A DNA stretch of 64,000 nucleotides from an uncultured Pelagibacteraceae bacterium (GTDB taxonomy: Bacteria; Pseudomonadota; Alphaproteobacteria; Pelagibacterales; Pelagibacteraceae), in NCBI GenBank assembly GCA_902604005.1, contig CACKXH010000003.1, positions 1 through 64,000 of the forward strand, given 5' to 3'. The position numbers and the translations under genes are program-made. Within the stretch, counting starts at the first letter, position 1; every line of letters starts with the position of its first letter. Positions 1 through 11,409 of this stretch are shown here, piece after piece. The notes below the pieces were generated by a model that was not told the DNA's origin, did no database searches, and saw only the letters and a program-made list of their open reading frames with translations.

Positions 1-8
1 GATATAGT

Positions 9-623
9 TTAACTTTTACCTGATGAAGTTCCTGCTGAAACAATAAACTTAGAAGCTTCTTCAAAACTCATATTTAAATGAATAACGTCATCAATTGGGA
101 ACATTAATAGAAAACCACTTGTGGGATTTGGAGTAGTAGGAATAAAAACATTAATTAATTTTTGTTTAGTTTTATCAGCCATTTCGGTTTTATTTTCTTT
201 AGTGGCGAAACCAACTGCCCAAACACCTTTTCTAGGATATTCAACAAGTACTACACTTTTTTTATCATTTTCTTTGTTAGAAAAAGTTTCGGTCATTTGT
301 AAAATTGCTGAATAAATTGTTCTTAAAAAAGGAATTCTTTTAAATAAATCATCAATTAATTTTAAAATTCTTTTTCCTAAAAAAGACAATGATAAACCAC
401 CTACGAATGTTATAAAAATTATTGAAATTAAAATCTCAATTCCAGGTATTGCGTAAGGAAGATAACTATTAGGGTTTATATTTTCTGGAATAATATTAGA
501 TGATATGGAAATAATAAATTTAGTTAGATATAATGTAAAACCAATTGGTATTAAAACAACCACTCCAGTAATGAAATAGTTTCTTAAAATAAGAGTTAAA
601 GATTTTTTTTTTTTATTTTTCAT
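9..623 (-). CDS. DUF502 family membrane protein
   Basis: 204-aa ORF; two N-terminal TM segments and a 'PRKGVWAVGFAT...VFIPTTPNPTSGFLLMFP' motif typical of DUF502. Confidence 0.85.
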   Translation of the reverse strand: MKNKKKKSLTLILRNYFITGVVVLIPIGFTLYLTKFIISISSNIIPENINPNSYLPYAIPGIEILISIIFITFVGGLSLSFLGKRILKLIDDLFKRIPFLRTIYSAILQMTETFSNKENDKKSVVLVEYPRKGVWAVGFATKENKTEMADKTKQKLINVFIPTTPNPTSGFLLMFPIDDVIHLNMSFEEASKFIVSAGTSSGKS

Positions 624-737
624 TATCTGTCACTTAAAACTTGAGTAAATTACGAAAGAAATTGCTACTATGAATAAGATTAATAATATTTTATTATTTA
701 GATTCATTGAAAAATATAATATCAATGTTAGATCAAA

Positions 738-1562
738 ATGAATAGAAGAAAATTTTTATCATATGTGGGTTGTGGATGTTGTGGTTTCATTTTAAATTCA
801 TGTTCTACAGCACCTATAACTGAAAGAAGACAATTAAAGATTATTCCAGAATCCAAACTTAATGCCCAGGCAGCTCAAATCTACCAACAAGTTAAAGAAA
901 AAGAAAAATTAATAACCGATTCTAAATTAGATGAAATCAGAGATATTGGTAAAAAAATGGAAAATTCAATTGCAGAATATTTTTACCAAGCAAAATTAAA
1001 TGACCCTACTGCAAATTTTGATTGGGAATATATTTTAATAGATAATAAGAATGTTAGGAATGCATGGTGTATGCCTGGAGGTAAAATTGCTGTTTACTCT
1101 GGCATTTTAGATGTCACAAAAAATACTAATGGATTGGCTGCTGTTATGGGTCACGAGATTGCTCATGCTGTTGCCAAACATTCGGTTGAGAGAGCTAGCA
1201 GAGGAGCTGTTCTTAATGTCAGCACTCAAGTTATAGATATTTTATCAGGAGGAAAACTATCTACTGTAAATAGAACAACTGGAATGAATACTGTTGGTTT
1301 GCTGTCCCAACTTGGCCTTATGAATCCTTTTAATAGAAAACAAGAAACGGAAGCCGATTATCTTGGAATGATTTTTTCATCATTATCCGGTTATGACATA
1401 AGAGAAACTTCAAAAATTTGGGAAAGAATGAAAGAATTTAATAAAGGTAAAGAACCACCAGAGTTTATGAGCACACACCCATCATCAGATAATAGAATTA
1501 AAAAAATTAACGATTGGACAAACCAGATAATTATTGATTATCCACCAATTAACGCATCATAA
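738..1562 (+). CDS. M48 family metallopeptidase, lipoprotein-like N-terminus
   Basis: HEIAHAVAKHSVER zinc motif, downstream E-x-EADYLG, lipobox-like 'GFILNSC'. Confidence 0.9.
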   Translation: MNRRKFLSYVGCGCCGFILNSCSTAPITERRQLKIIPESKLNAQAAQIYQQVKEKEKLITDSKLDEIRDIGKKMENSIAEYFYQAKLNDPTANFDWEYILIDNKNVRNAWCMPGGKIAVYSGILDVTKNTNGLAAVMGHEIAHAVAKHSVERASRGAVLNVSTQVIDILSGGKLSTVNRTTGMNTVGLLSQLGLMNPFNRKQETEADYLGMIFSSLSGYDIRETSKIWERMKEFNKGKEPPEFMSTHPSSDNRIKKINDWTNQIIIDYPPINAS

Positions 1563-1570
1563 ACATTAAT

Positions 1571-1645
<75 letters not shown>

Positions 1646-1726
1646 ATTTTTGTATTGAATGACAACGTATATATAGAATTATTCAAATATTTCAAATAGG
1701 AATTTCTGAGACAAATAGTTTCTTAT

Positions 1727-2839
1727 TTACAACTTATTAATGTATTTATTATGAAAATCATCAAATGTTCCATTTTTAATATTTTTTCTAATTGAAGACA
1801 TTAATTCTTGATAAAAATTAATATTATGTAGAGTTAAAAGCATAGATCCAAGAATTTCATTTGTATTAAAAAGATGATTTAAATAATTTTTTGAATACTT
1901 ATTTAAACTTAGATTTTTACAATTTTCATCTAAGGGTCTATCATCATTTTGATATTTATTATTTTTAATATTTACTCTTCCGTTCCAAGTGAAAGCAAGA
2001 CCAGTTCTTCCTGATCTAGTAGGTAACACACAATCGAACATATCTATTCCCCTCTTTACAGCACCCAGGATGTCAGCAGGAGTGCCTACACCCATTAGAT
2101 AGTGAGGTTTATTTACTGGGAGCTCATCCTTGATATCATCCAAAACGCTAAACATTTCTTCCTGGGTTTCCCCAACTGCTAATCCTCCAATAGCAAATCC
2201 ATCAAAATCTATGTCCATAAGTTTATTCAAAGATTCAATTCTAAGGTCTTTAAATAAACCACCTTGTATAATACCAAAAAGACCTTTATGAGGATTATTT
2301 CCAAAAGCCTTTTTTGATCTTTCTGCCCAATACAAAGACAAATTCATTGATTCTTTAATTAAATCATAATCATTAGTTTTTTTGGGACATTCATCCATGA
2401 TCATTACAATATCTGAATTTAATTTAAGTTGAATTCTTATACTTTCTTCTGGACTAAGATAAAATTTTTTACCATCAATATGAGAATTAAATATTGCTCC
2501 TTTTTCTCTATCGATTTTATTTAATTTAGAAAGAGACATAACTTGAAAACCACCAGAATCTGTTAGTATTGGCAAATCACAATTCATAAATTGATGCAAG
2601 CCACCTACTCTTTGTATTCTATTAACACCAGGGCGTATCATTAAGTGATAAGTATTTCCTAAAATTATTTCAGTACCAGTTTTTTTAATATCATCAATTG
2701 TACATGCTTTAACAGTCGCTTGAGTTCCAACTGGCATAAATGCTGGAGTTTGAATATTGCCTCTATGAGTTTCAATAGATCCAAGTCTAGCGTATTTATC
2801 TTTATTTAATATTTTAAAGGCAAAATTTTTTAATGCCAT
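1727..2839 (-). CDS. tgt: Queuine tRNA-ribosyltransferase
   Basis: TDSGGFQVMSL, GIIQGG, YLMGVGTP and CVLPTRSGRTG motifs; full length. Confidence 0.97.
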   Translation of the reverse strand: MALKNFAFKILNKDKYARLGSIETHRGNIQTPAFMPVGTQATVKACTIDDIKKTGTEIILGNTYHLMIRPGVNRIQRVGGLHQFMNCDLPILTDSGGFQVMSLSKLNKIDREKGAIFNSHIDGKKFYLSPEESIRIQLKLNSDIVMIMDECPKKTNDYDLIKESMNLSLYWAERSKKAFGNNPHKGLFGIIQGGLFKDLRIESLNKLMDIDFDGFAIGGLAVGETQEEMFSVLDDIKDELPVNKPHYLMGVGTPADILGAVKRGIDMFDCVLPTRSGRTGLAFTWNGRVNIKNNKYQNDDRPLDENCKNLSLNKYSKNYLNHLFNTNEILGSMLLTLHNINFYQELMSSIRKNIKNGTFDDFHNKYINKL

Positions 2840-2845
2840 TAATTT

Positions 2846-3406
2846 TTACAAAGATTTAAAACTGATTATCTTATCAGGATCTGAAACGGCTCCATTATTG
2901 TTTTCATCTCCACGCTTAATCTTGTCTATTATTTCCATACCCTCTATAACTTTACCAAAAACTGTATACTGTTTATCTAAAAAAGGAGCAGGCTTAAAAC
3001 AAATAAAAAATTGGCTATTTGCACTATCAGGATCTGAGGATCTTGCCATCGACAAAGTTCCTCTGTCATGTGGAAGACTGTTAAATTCCTGCTTTAAGTC
3101 AGGTAAATCTGAACCACCCATACCAGCTCTACTTAAATTAAAATCATCAGATGATGAATTGCCAAACTTTACATCACCAGTTTGAGCCATAAAACCGTCA
3201 ATCACTCTATGAAAAACAACATTATCATATTTACCTGAATCAGCTAATTCCTTAATTCTTTTGACATGATTTGGTGCTACATCATCAAATAATTCAATTT
3301 TTACATCTCCATCTTTTAATTTTAAAATCATTACATTCTCCTCTGACATTGTTGGGTTGATTAATAAAAACAAAAAAAGCAATAAACTTACAAAAAAATT
3401 ATTCAT
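2846..3406 (-). CDS. Peptidyl-prolyl cis-trans isomerase, cyclophilin type, with signal peptide
   Basis: FHRVIDGFMAQTGD, ANSQFFICF and cyclophilin core. Confidence 0.95.
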   Translation of the reverse strand: MNNFFVSLLLFLFLLINPTMSEENVMILKLKDGDVKIELFDDVAPNHVKRIKELADSGKYDNVVFHRVIDGFMAQTGDVKFGNSSSDDFNLSRAGMGGSDLPDLKQEFNSLPHDRGTLSMARSSDPDSANSQFFICFKPAPFLDKQYTVFGKVIEGMEIIDKIKRGDENNNGAVSDPDKIISFKSL

Positions 3407-3893
3407 ATTTTTTTTTTAAAGATTTAATAGTGCTTTTTGTAGTAAATTTTTTTATATCGCCTTTTAGTTTAACAATTTCTTTAACAAATTTAGAGGATAT
3501 AATTTGATTTTCTACATCTGACATTAGAAATAAAGTTTCAATGTTATTATTCAATTTTCTATTCATTCCTGCTAGTTGAAATTCATATTCGAAATCTGAT
3601 ACAGCTCTTAATCCTCTTAAAATTATATTTGATTTATATTTCTTGCATAAATCAGTCGTTAAAGATGTAAATGAGATAATTGTAATTTTTTTTTTACTTA
3701 ATTTCAAATCAGAAAATAAAGCTTTCTTTACTATTTCAATTCTTTCGAATGAATCAAAAAGATAATTTTTATTATCTACATCAGAAACAGCTACAACTAT
3801 TTTATCAAATAATTTGAGCCCTTTTTTAATTACATCAATATGACCTAAAGTTATTGGATCAAACGTACCAGGATAAATTGCTACCTTATTCAT
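3399..3893 (-). CDS. coaD: Pantetheine-phosphate adenylyltransferase
   Basis: AIYPGTFDPITLGHIDVI N-terminus; LRGLRAVSDFEYE. Confidence 0.96.
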   Translation of the reverse strand: MNKVAIYPGTFDPITLGHIDVIKKGLKLFDKIVVAVSDVDNKNYLFDSFERIEIVKKALFSDLKLSKKKITIISFTSLTTDLCKKYKSNIILRGLRAVSDFEYEFQLAGMNRKLNNNIETLFLMSDVENQIISSKFVKEIVKLKGDIKKFTTKSTIKSLKKKYE

Positions 3894-6469
3894 TAAACTA
3901 AATTATCATCGATTTTATCAGCTGATACAACTTTTTCTTCTCCTGATAATTTAATAATTCTAACTCCTTGAGTATTTCTTCCAGCAGTTCTGATTTCTTT
4001 TACTGCAATTCTAATAACCCTACCTTTATTTGTAGAAATTAGAATTTCATCACCATCAAAAACCGGGAACGATGACGATATATTACCATTTCTTGGAGAG
4101 TTTATGATACCAATGATACCTTTTCCTCCTCGATTTGTAACTCGATAATCTGTATGAGGAGTCTTTTTACCAAAACCATTTTCTGTAATTGATAAAATAA
4201 ACTTTTCTACAGCTTTTAATTCTGATTTTGCATCTTTAGATTTTCCATTTCTTAATTTATTTGTGTTATCAATGATTGATAAAGAGACAATTTGATCCCC
4301 AGGTGCTAAAACTACCCCTCTTATACCTTTGGAAGATCTACCTTTAAAAACTCTTAATTTTTTAGATTCAAATCTAATACATTTACCCAATTTAGTGCTT
4401 AGCATAATATCTTGATCATCTTTACAAATTTTAACCCCAACAATTTTATCATTTGAGTCAAGTTTCATGGCTATTTTTCCTGCAGAATTTATTGAGGAAA
4501 AATCTTCAAGACTATTTTTTCTAATTTTACCCTCTGCAGTAGCAAAAACAATTTGATAATTTTTTAACTCAGAATCATCATCAGGAAAAGGCATTATAGA
4601 GCTAATTGATTGATGATTTTTTAAAGGTAAAATATTGAATAGAGATTTTCCCTTAGAAGATGCTGAACCTTCAGGTATTTTCCAGGCTTTAATTCGATAA
4701 ACCAAACCTTCTGTTGAAAAAAATAATACTGAAGTATGAGTATTAACAGATAATGTTTGAACAACTGAGTCTTCGTTTCTTGTAGTAATACCTGTTTTTC
4801 CTTTTCCTCCTCTTTTTTGAATCTTGACACTATTTAACGATCCTCTCTTTATATAGCCTTGTAGTGTAACAGTTATTAATACAGATTGTTTTTGAATAGT
4901 TTCTTCAATATCATAATTCAGAACAGCATCAATTATTTTTGTTCTTCTTGGTATTGAGTATTTTTCTTTTATATTTTTTAGTTCTTCACTTATAACTTTT
5001 TGTAGTTCTTTTTTTGAAGAAATTATTTTTTTAAATTTAGATATTAATTCTGATAATTTTTTAATTTCTACTTCTATTTCATTAATACCTAATGCTGTTA
5101 ACTTTTGTAATCTAAGCTCTAAGATTGCATTCACTTGCAATTCAGTAAATGAATATGTTCCTTTAATTTTTTTTCCTTCGACTAAAGAAATAATTTTTTG
5201 AGATTTATTAATTTTCCATTTAGTTTTTAAAATTGAATTCTTGGCATCTTCTGGAGTCTTTGAACCTCTAATAATTTTTATAACCTTATCTAAATTTTCT
5301 ACAGATACAGATAAACCTATTAATATATGAGCTCTTTCCTCCGCCTTTTGTAAATCAAATTTTGTTTTTTTAATAACTACATCTTCTCTAAAAGTTAAAA
5401 AATTTGTTAAAAAATCTTTTAAATTACAAGTTTCAGGTCTACCTTCAACGATTGCCAATGTATTAAAGCCAAAAGAACTTTCTATTTGAGTATTTTTATA
5501 TAACTGTCGTTTTACAGTCTCGGGTTCTATTCCATTTCTCAAATCTATTGATACTCTTATACCTTCTCTATTAGACTCATCTCTTATATCTTTTATCCCC
5601 TCAATTTTTTTTTCTCTAACTAGTTGAGCTATTCTTTCATTTAAAACTGACTTATTCACTTGATAAGGTATCGATGTAATAACAAGTCTCTCTCTTCCAT
5701 TTTTTAGACTCTCAATGGAAATTTCACCTCTAATTTTAAAAGACCCTCTACCTTTATTATAACCTTGTTTAATTATATCTTTACCAATTATAACACCTCC
5801 TGTTGGAAAATCTGGGCCAGGAATATGTTTCATTAATTCTTTAATTTTTATATCTTTATTATCTATTAAGGCTAAAGCTCCATCAATTACTTCACCTAGA
5901 TTATGAGGTGGTATACTTGTCGCCATTCCCACTGCTATTCCTCCAGCACCATTGACTAATAAATTTGGAAATTGGGCTGGTAAAACTGATGGTTCTTTTT
6001 CAGTTTCGTCATAATTACTTTTAAAATTTACAGTATTTTTTTCAATATCATCTATTAAAAATTGGGAAACTTTAGATAATCTTGTTTCTGTGTATCTCAT
6101 TGCTGCTGCAGGATCACCATCAATAGAACCAAAATTTCCTTGACCATCAACTAAAGGTAAACTCATTGAAAAATCTTGTACCATGCGTACTAAAGCATCA
6201 TAAACAGATTGATCACCATGAGGATGATATTTACCTATTACATCACCAACTATTCTTGCAGATTTTCTGTATTGTTTTGACCAGTCATATCCTCCTTTGT
6301 ACATAGCATACAAAATTCTTCTATGAACAGGTTTTAAACCATCTCTGATATCTGGAAGAGCTCTACTTACTATTACACTCATTGCATAAGAGAGATAAGA
6401 TGAGCTCATCTCATCATGCATTGATATTAATTTAATATTTTTATCTTCAGGAACTTCAGTTTTTTGCAT
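3893..6469 (-). CDS. gyrA: DNA gyrase subunit A
   Basis: [42 protein letters not shown]; GyrA C-terminal repeats. Confidence 0.98.
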   Translation of the reverse strand: MQKTEVPEDKNIKLISMHDEMSSSYLSYAMSVIVSRALPDIRDGLKPVHRRILYAMYKGGYDWSKQYRKSARIVGDVIGKYHPHGDQSVYDALVRMVQDFSMSLPLVDGQGNFGSIDGDPAAAMRYTETRLSKVSQFLIDDIEKNTVNFKSNYDETEKEPSVLPAQFPNLLVNGAGGIAVGMATSIPPHNLGEVIDGALALIDNKDIKIKELMKHIPGPDFPTGGVIIGKDIIKQGYNKGRGSFKIRGEISIESLKNGRERLVITSIPYQVNKSVLNERIAQLVREKKIEGIKDIRDESNREGIRVSIDLRNGIEPETVKRQLYKNTQIESSFGFNTLAIVEGRPETCNLKDFLTNFLTFREDVVIKKTKFDLQKAEERAHILIGLSVSVENLDKVIKIIRGSKTPEDAKNSILKTKWKINKSQKIISLVEGKKIKGTYSFTELQVNAILELRLQKLTALGINEIEVEIKKLSELISKFKKIISSKKELQKVISEELKNIKEKYSIPRRTKIIDAVLNYDIEETIQKQSVLITVTLQGYIKRGSLNSVKIQKRGGKGKTGITTRNEDSVVQTLSVNTHTSVLFFSTEGLVYRIKAWKIPEGSASSKGKSLFNILPLKNHQSISSIMPFPDDDSELKNYQIVFATAEGKIRKNSLEDFSSINSAGKIAMKLDSNDKIVGVKICKDDQDIMLSTKLGKCIRFESKKLRVFKGRSSKGIRGVVLAPGDQIVSLSIIDNTNKLRNGKSKDAKSELKAVEKFILSITENGFGKKTPHTDYRVTNRGGKGIIGIINSPRNGNISSSFPVFDGDEILISTNKGRVIRIAVKEIRTAGRNTQGVRIIKLSGEEKVVSADKIDDNLV

Positions 6470-6474
6470 AAATA

Positions 6475-6930
6475 TTAAAATGGAATTTCATCATCCATGT
6501 CATTTGATATTTGAGACATGTCCTCATTATTATTTGACGATTGAGTAGTATCCTTTGAAATTCCTCCTCCAGAATTTCCACCACCTAACATTGTCAATGA
6601 AGAGTTGTAGCCTTGAATAACAACTTCTGTTGAATATTTGTCTTGTCCAGACTGTTCATCTTTCCATTTTCTAGTTGCAATTTGTCCTTCAACATAAATT
6701 TGAGCACCTTTCTTTAAATATTGTTGAACAACGTTTACTAAACCATCATTAAATACAACTATACGGTGCCATTCAGTTTTTTCTTTTTTTTCACCAGTAT
6801 TTTTGTCTTTCCAAGATTGACTTGTAGCAAGGCTTAATCTAGCTACACTTTTTCCATTAACCATTTGTTTGATTTCTGGGTCTGCGCCCAAACGACCAAT
6901 TAAAAGTACTTTATTTAAACTTCCAGCCAT
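6475..6930 (-). CDS. ssb: Single-stranded DNA-binding protein
   Basis: OB-fold SSB sequence and acidic C-terminal tail DMDDEIPF. Confidence 0.98.
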   Translation of the reverse strand: MAGSLNKVLLIGRLGADPEIKQMVNGKSVARLSLATSQSWKDKNTGEKKEKTEWHRIVVFNDGLVNVVQQYLKKGAQIYVEGQIATRKWKDEQSGQDKYSTEVVIQGYNSSLTMLGGGNSGGGISKDTTQSSNNNEDMSQISNDMDDEIPF

Positions 6931-7020
6931 AATATTTTAATATTTATTAATTTAATTAATTAGAACTATATCACAATTTACTCTGAATATTAATTTTATT
7001 AAGTCAAAGCAACTAAAATT

Positions 7021-9876
7021 ATGATTAAAAAGATACTTATTAAGGGTGCTAAAGAACATAATTTGAAGAATATTTCTTTAGAAATTCCTAAAGATAAATT
7101 TGTTGTAATAACTGGTTTATCTGGGTCAGGAAAATCCTCTCTAGCTTTTGATACTGTCTACGCTGAAGGTCAAAGAAGATATGTAGAAAGCTTGTCAGCT
7201 TATGCAAGACAATTTTTGGATAAAATGAAAAAGCCGAACGTTGATTTAATTGAAGGATTAAGTCCCGCAATATCTATAGAACAAAAAAATACCTCGAAAA
7301 ATCCTCGTTCTACAGTTGCTACGGTAACTGAAATTTATGATTATATGAGAGTTCTTTATGCGAGAGCTGGTATACCTTTTTCTCCATTTACTGGAAAACC
7401 TATTGAATCTCAAACAGTAAGTCAAATAGTGGACAAGATCAAACAACTTCCAAAAAAATCAACAATTTATCTTTATGCTCCTGTAGTCAGAGGTCGTAAA
7501 GGTGAATACAAAAAAGAAATATTAGCTTATAAAAAAAGAGGTTTTAGAAAAATTAAGATTGATGAAGTTTTATATGAAATTGAAAAAGTTCCAGAATTAA
7601 ACAAAAAAGTAAAACATGATATCTCAATTCTAGTTGATAGAATTGTTCTTAATTCTTCCTTGGGTAATAGATTAGCAGAAAGTATTGAAACATCTATCAA
7701 TTTAGCGAATGGTTTGCTCTTTGCTGAATATGAAGATGAAACATTACCAAAGAAATTTAGAAAATCAGAAAAATTAATATTTTCTACAAAATTTGCATGT
7801 CCAGAAAGTGGTTTTACTATTGAAGAAATAGAACCAAGATTATTTTCTTTCAATAGTCCATTTGGAGCTTGTGAAGAATGTGAGGGTATAGGTATAAAGC
7901 TAAATGTTGATCCAAATTTAGTTATACCTAATGAAAAAAAAAGTATTGCAGATGGAGCAATAGAACCGTGGGCTAAAACCACTACTATGTATTATGCTCA
8001 AACTTTATCATCACTTGCTAAACATTATAATTTTTCATTAGAAGATAAATGGTCAAAACTATCAAAAAAAATTAAAGATATAATTCTTTATGGTTCAGAT
8101 GACGAAGAAATAAAATTCACATATGATGATGGATATGAGAAATATTCACATAAGAAAACTTTTGAAGGAGTTATTAATAATTTGGAAAGAAGATATCTCG
8201 AAACTGATAGTGATTGGAAAAGGGAAGAAATTTCACAATACCAATCTGATACAAAATGTGAAAGATGTAATGGTCATAGACTAAAAGATGAGGCGCTCTG
8301 TGTAAAAATAGATGGTTTACATATAAGTGAAGTTACTGAAAAATCAATTTTGGATGCTGCAAAATGGTTTAATAATCTTAAAAACACTCTAGATAAAAAA
8401 CAAATTAAAATAGCTGAGCATATTCTAAAAGAAATCAATGAAAGATTAAATTTTTTATTAAATGTTGGCCTAGATTATCTAACTCTTTCAAGAGAATCAG
8501 GAACACTTTCTGGTGGTGAAGCTCAAAGAATCAGACTTGCTTCGCAAATAGGTTCAGGTTTAACAGGAGTTTTATACGTCTTAGATGAACCATCTATAGG
8601 CTTACATCAAAAAGACAATGTAAAACTTATTAATGCTTTAAAGAGATTAAGAGATTTAGGTAACACAGTAATAGTTGTTGAGCATGATACCGAAACAATG
8701 GAAAATGCTGATCACATAATTGATCTTGGCCCAGAAGCTGGCAATAATGGAGGCGAAATAGTTGCTCAAGGAACTTTCAATGAAATAAGTAAAAATCAAA
8801 ACAGTATTACCGGAAAATATCTTTCAAATAAATTAAAAATTAACATTCCACAAAAAAGAAGATTAGCGAAAAATGGTAGATTTTTAGAAATTACAGGAGC
8901 TACTGGTAATAATTTAGACAATGTTAATTTAAAGATACCGCTGGGTAGTTTAACTTGTGTAACAGGCGTATCGGGAAGTGGTAAATCAACATTAGTTTTG
9001 CAAACTTTATATAACGCATTGAACTTAACTTTAAATAATAATAAATCTAGAAAAATTCCAAAACCATTTAAAGGATTTAAAGGCACTGAGCTAATTGATA
9101 AAATTATAGATATTGACCAATCTCCTATTGGAAGAACTCCAAGATCCAATCCTGCTACTTATACTGGTGCCTTTGGTCCAATAAGAGATTGGTTTACTAG
9201 TTTACCAGAGTCTAAAACACGAGGATATAAACCTGGTAGATTTTCATTTAATGTGAGAGGTGGAAGATGTGAAGCTTGCGAAGGTGATGGTGTTATTACA
9301 TACGAAATGCATTTTCTTCCTGATGTCTATATACAATGCGATGAATGTAAAGGAACAAGATATAATAGAGAGACACTTGAAATAAAATTTAAAGATAAAA
9401 GTATTGCTGATGTTTTGAACATGACAGTTGATGAAGGATGCGATTACTTTGAAAATATATCTAATATAAAAACTAAATTATTAACTTTAAAAAAAGTAGG
9501 TTTAGGATATATAAAAATTGGCCAACAGGCCACTACCTTATCGGGTGGCGAAGCTCAAAGAATAAAATTGGCCAAAGAATTATCTAAAAGATCTACTGGA
9601 AGAACAATGTATATCCTAGATGAACCGACTACTGGATTGCATCAACATGATATAAAGAAATTACTGGAAATTCTTCATACGTTTGTTTCTCTGGGCAATA
9701 CAGTCGTAGTAATTGAACATAATTTAGATGTAATTAAAACAGCTGATTATATTGTAGATATGGGTCCTGAAGGTGGCGTAAAAGGTGGAAAAATTATTGC
9801 TGAGGGGAAACCTGAAGAAATATGTAAAAATGGTCAAAGTTACACAGGAAAATTTTTAAAACCTCTTTTAAATTAA
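7021..9876 (+). CDS. uvrA: Excinuclease ABC subunit A
   Basis: Two ABC ATPase modules, CxxC zinc motifs, full 951 aa. Confidence 0.98.
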   Translation: MIKKILIKGAKEHNLKNISLEIPKDKFVVITGLSGSGKSSLAFDTVYAEGQRRYVESLSAYARQFLDKMKKPNVDLIEGLSPAISIEQKNTSKNPRSTVATVTEIYDYMRVLYARAGIPFSPFTGKPIESQTVSQIVDKIKQLPKKSTIYLYAPVVRGRKGEYKKEILAYKKRGFRKIKIDEVLYEIEKVPELNKKVKHDISILVDRIVLNSSLGNRLAESIETSINLANGLLFAEYEDETLPKKFRKSEKLIFSTKFACPESGFTIEEIEPRLFSFNSPFGACEECEGIGIKLNVDPNLVIPNEKKSIADGAIEPWAKTTTMYYAQTLSSLAKHYNFSLEDKWSKLSKKIKDIILYGSDDEEIKFTYDDGYEKYSHKKTFEGVINNLERRYLETDSDWKREEISQYQSDTKCERCNGHRLKDEALCVKIDGLHISEVTEKSILDAAKWFNNLKNTLDKKQIKIAEHILKEINERLNFLLNVGLDYLTLSRESGTLSGGEAQRIRLASQIGSGLTGVLYVLDEPSIGLHQKDNVKLINALKRLRDLGNTVIVVEHDTETMENADHIIDLGPEAGNNGGEIVAQGTFNEISKNQNSITGKYLSNKLKINIPQKRRLAKNGRFLEITGATGNNLDNVNLKIPLGSLTCVTGVSGSGKSTLVLQTLYNALNLTLNNNKSRKIPKPFKGFKGTELIDKIIDIDQSPIGRTPRSNPATYTGAFGPIRDWFTSLPESKTRGYKPGRFSFNVRGGRCEACEGDGVITYEMHFLPDVYIQCDECKGTRYNRETLEIKFKDKSIADVLNMTVDEGCDYFENISNIKTKLLTLKKVGLGYIKIGQQATTLSGGEAQRIKLAKELSKRSTGRTMYILDEPTTGLHQHDIKKLLEILHTFVSLGNTVVVIEHNLDVIKTADYIVDMGPEGGVKGGKIIAEGKPEEICKNGQSYTGKFLKPLLN

Positions 9877-9922
9877 AAAAAATTATTGTTATATTTTATT
9901 AAAATTAGTATATAATTTAATA

Positions 9923-10525
9923 ATGGGAAATATTCTTTCATCTTTATCTAAAACTATTCATACATCATTAGCCTTAGCTATTGTTTTATTTTTAGGTTTA
10001 TTTTATCAAAATGATGGGTTCAGTTTTGATAGAAATTTTTGGAGTTGGATAGCAAGGTATACTCACGTTGTAGTTGGAATAATGTGGATTGGATTATTAT
10101 GGTACTTTAATTTTGTTCAAATACCTAATATGTCAAAAATACCTGATGAACAAAAACCAGCTATAGGTAAAATTATAGCCCCAGCTGCTCTTTTCTACTT
10201 TAGATGGGCTGCTGCTTTTACAATATTATCAGGATTAATACTTGCTGGTCTAAATGGATATTTACATGATGCGATGACCTTAAGTATTGGGTCAGGAGTG
10301 CCAAAACATACTGCAATTGGAATTGGTATGTGGCTAGGCGTGATTATGGCATTTAATGTTTGGTTCGTTATTTGGCCAAATCAAAAGAGAGCTTTAGGTA
10401 TAGTTGAGTGTGAGCCAGAACTAAAATTAAAATCAGCAAAAACAGCGATGTTATTTTCAAGAACAAATACATTATTATCATTACCTATGCTTCTCACAAT
10501 GGTAATTGCTCAAAATTTATATTAA
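9923..10525 (+). CDS. Urate hydroxylase PuuD-like / DUF989 membrane protein
   Basis: TM protein with 'ARYTHVVVGIMWIGLLWYFNFVQ' and 'FNVWFVIWPNQKRALG'; no cytochrome c domain. Confidence 0.75.
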   Translation: MGNILSSLSKTIHTSLALAIVLFLGLFYQNDGFSFDRNFWSWIARYTHVVVGIMWIGLLWYFNFVQIPNMSKIPDEQKPAIGKIIAPAALFYFRWAAAFTILSGLILAGLNGYLHDAMTLSIGSGVPKHTAIGIGMWLGVIMAFNVWFVIWPNQKRALGIVECEPELKLKSAKTAMLFSRTNTLLSLPMLLTMVIAQNLY

Positions 10526-11409
10526 TTTTTATCTTCTTCTCTAAGTATAGTTTTTTGAGAAACTTTGAGTCTAACCAGTATGGTATTAGCTATATATATT
10601 GAAGAATAAGTTCCAAAAATTACTCCAAAAATCATAGCTAAAGAAAAGCCTTTTAAAATTTCACCACCAAAGAAAAATATTGATAATAAGGCTAATAAAG
10701 TTGTTATAGAGGTAATTAAAGTTCTAGATAAAGTCTCATTTATAGAAATGTTCGTCAATTCAAAAATTTTGATATCAGAGTACTTTCTTAAATTTTCTCT
10801 TACTCTATCAAAAATCACAACTGTATCATTCATTGAATATCCTACAATTGTCAATACAGCAGCAATAATAGATAAATTAATTTCTAATCCCAATAATGAG
10901 AATAATCCCAAGGTAACTATAACATCGTGAAATAAAGCTAAAATTGCGCCTAGACTAAACTGCCATTCAAATCTAATCCAAATATAAATAAGCATTAAAG
11001 CCAACGCAACCGATATTGCTATTACACCTGATTTTAATAATTCTGCACTTACTTTGGGACCCACATTTTCAACTCTTCTAAAATCAAAATTATTTCCAAA
11101 AGATTTATCTAAGTGTGATTTAATTTCTTCAATAACATTTTTGTTATCATTATTTTCAAATTTAATTAGATAGTCAGTTTCATTACCAAAGTTTTTTACT
11201 GAAACATCACCGAGATTCATTTGATTTAAATTATCTCTTAACGAAGTGATATTAATTTTTGAATCATTTGATCTTAGTTCTATTAGAGTTCCACCTTTAA
11301 AATCTATCCCGAAATTTAAACCTTTAAAAATTAATAATATAAGAGATACAACAACCAGTGAAACTGAGAAAATATTAAATTTATTATAATATTTATTAAA
11401 AGCTATCAT
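10522..11409 (-). CDS. secF: Protein translocase subunit SecF
   Basis: GIDFKGGTLIE; VGYSMNDTVVIFDRVREN. Confidence 0.97.
   Translation of the reverse strand: MIAFNKYYNKFNIFSVSLVVVSLILLIFKGLNFGIDFKGGTLIELRSNDSKINITSLRDNLNQMNLGDVSVKNFGNETDYLIKFENNDNKNVIEEIKSHLDKSFGNNFDFRRVENVGPKVSAELLKSGVIAISVALALMLIYIWIRFEWQFSLGAILALFHDVIVTLGLFSLLGLEINLSIIAAVLTIVGYSMNDTVVIFDRVRENLRKYSDIKIFELTNISINETLSRTLITSITTLLALLSIFFFGGEILKGFSLAMIFGVIFGTYSSIYIANTILVRLKVSQKTILREEDKN

Noticed and set aside
4621-4830. Alternate-frame minus-strand ORF (69 aa) within gyrA
   Set aside because: Out of frame with an intact gyrA, low-complexity sequence; no evidence of a gyrA frameshift because the main ORF is continuous.
7527-7982. 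Antisense ORF (151 aa) within uvrA, plus similar antisense ORFs 7088-7270, 7258-7446 and 8796-9149
   Set aside because: They lie fully opposite a strongly supported uvrA; translations show no domain-like features and match the expected antisense shadow of coding sequence.
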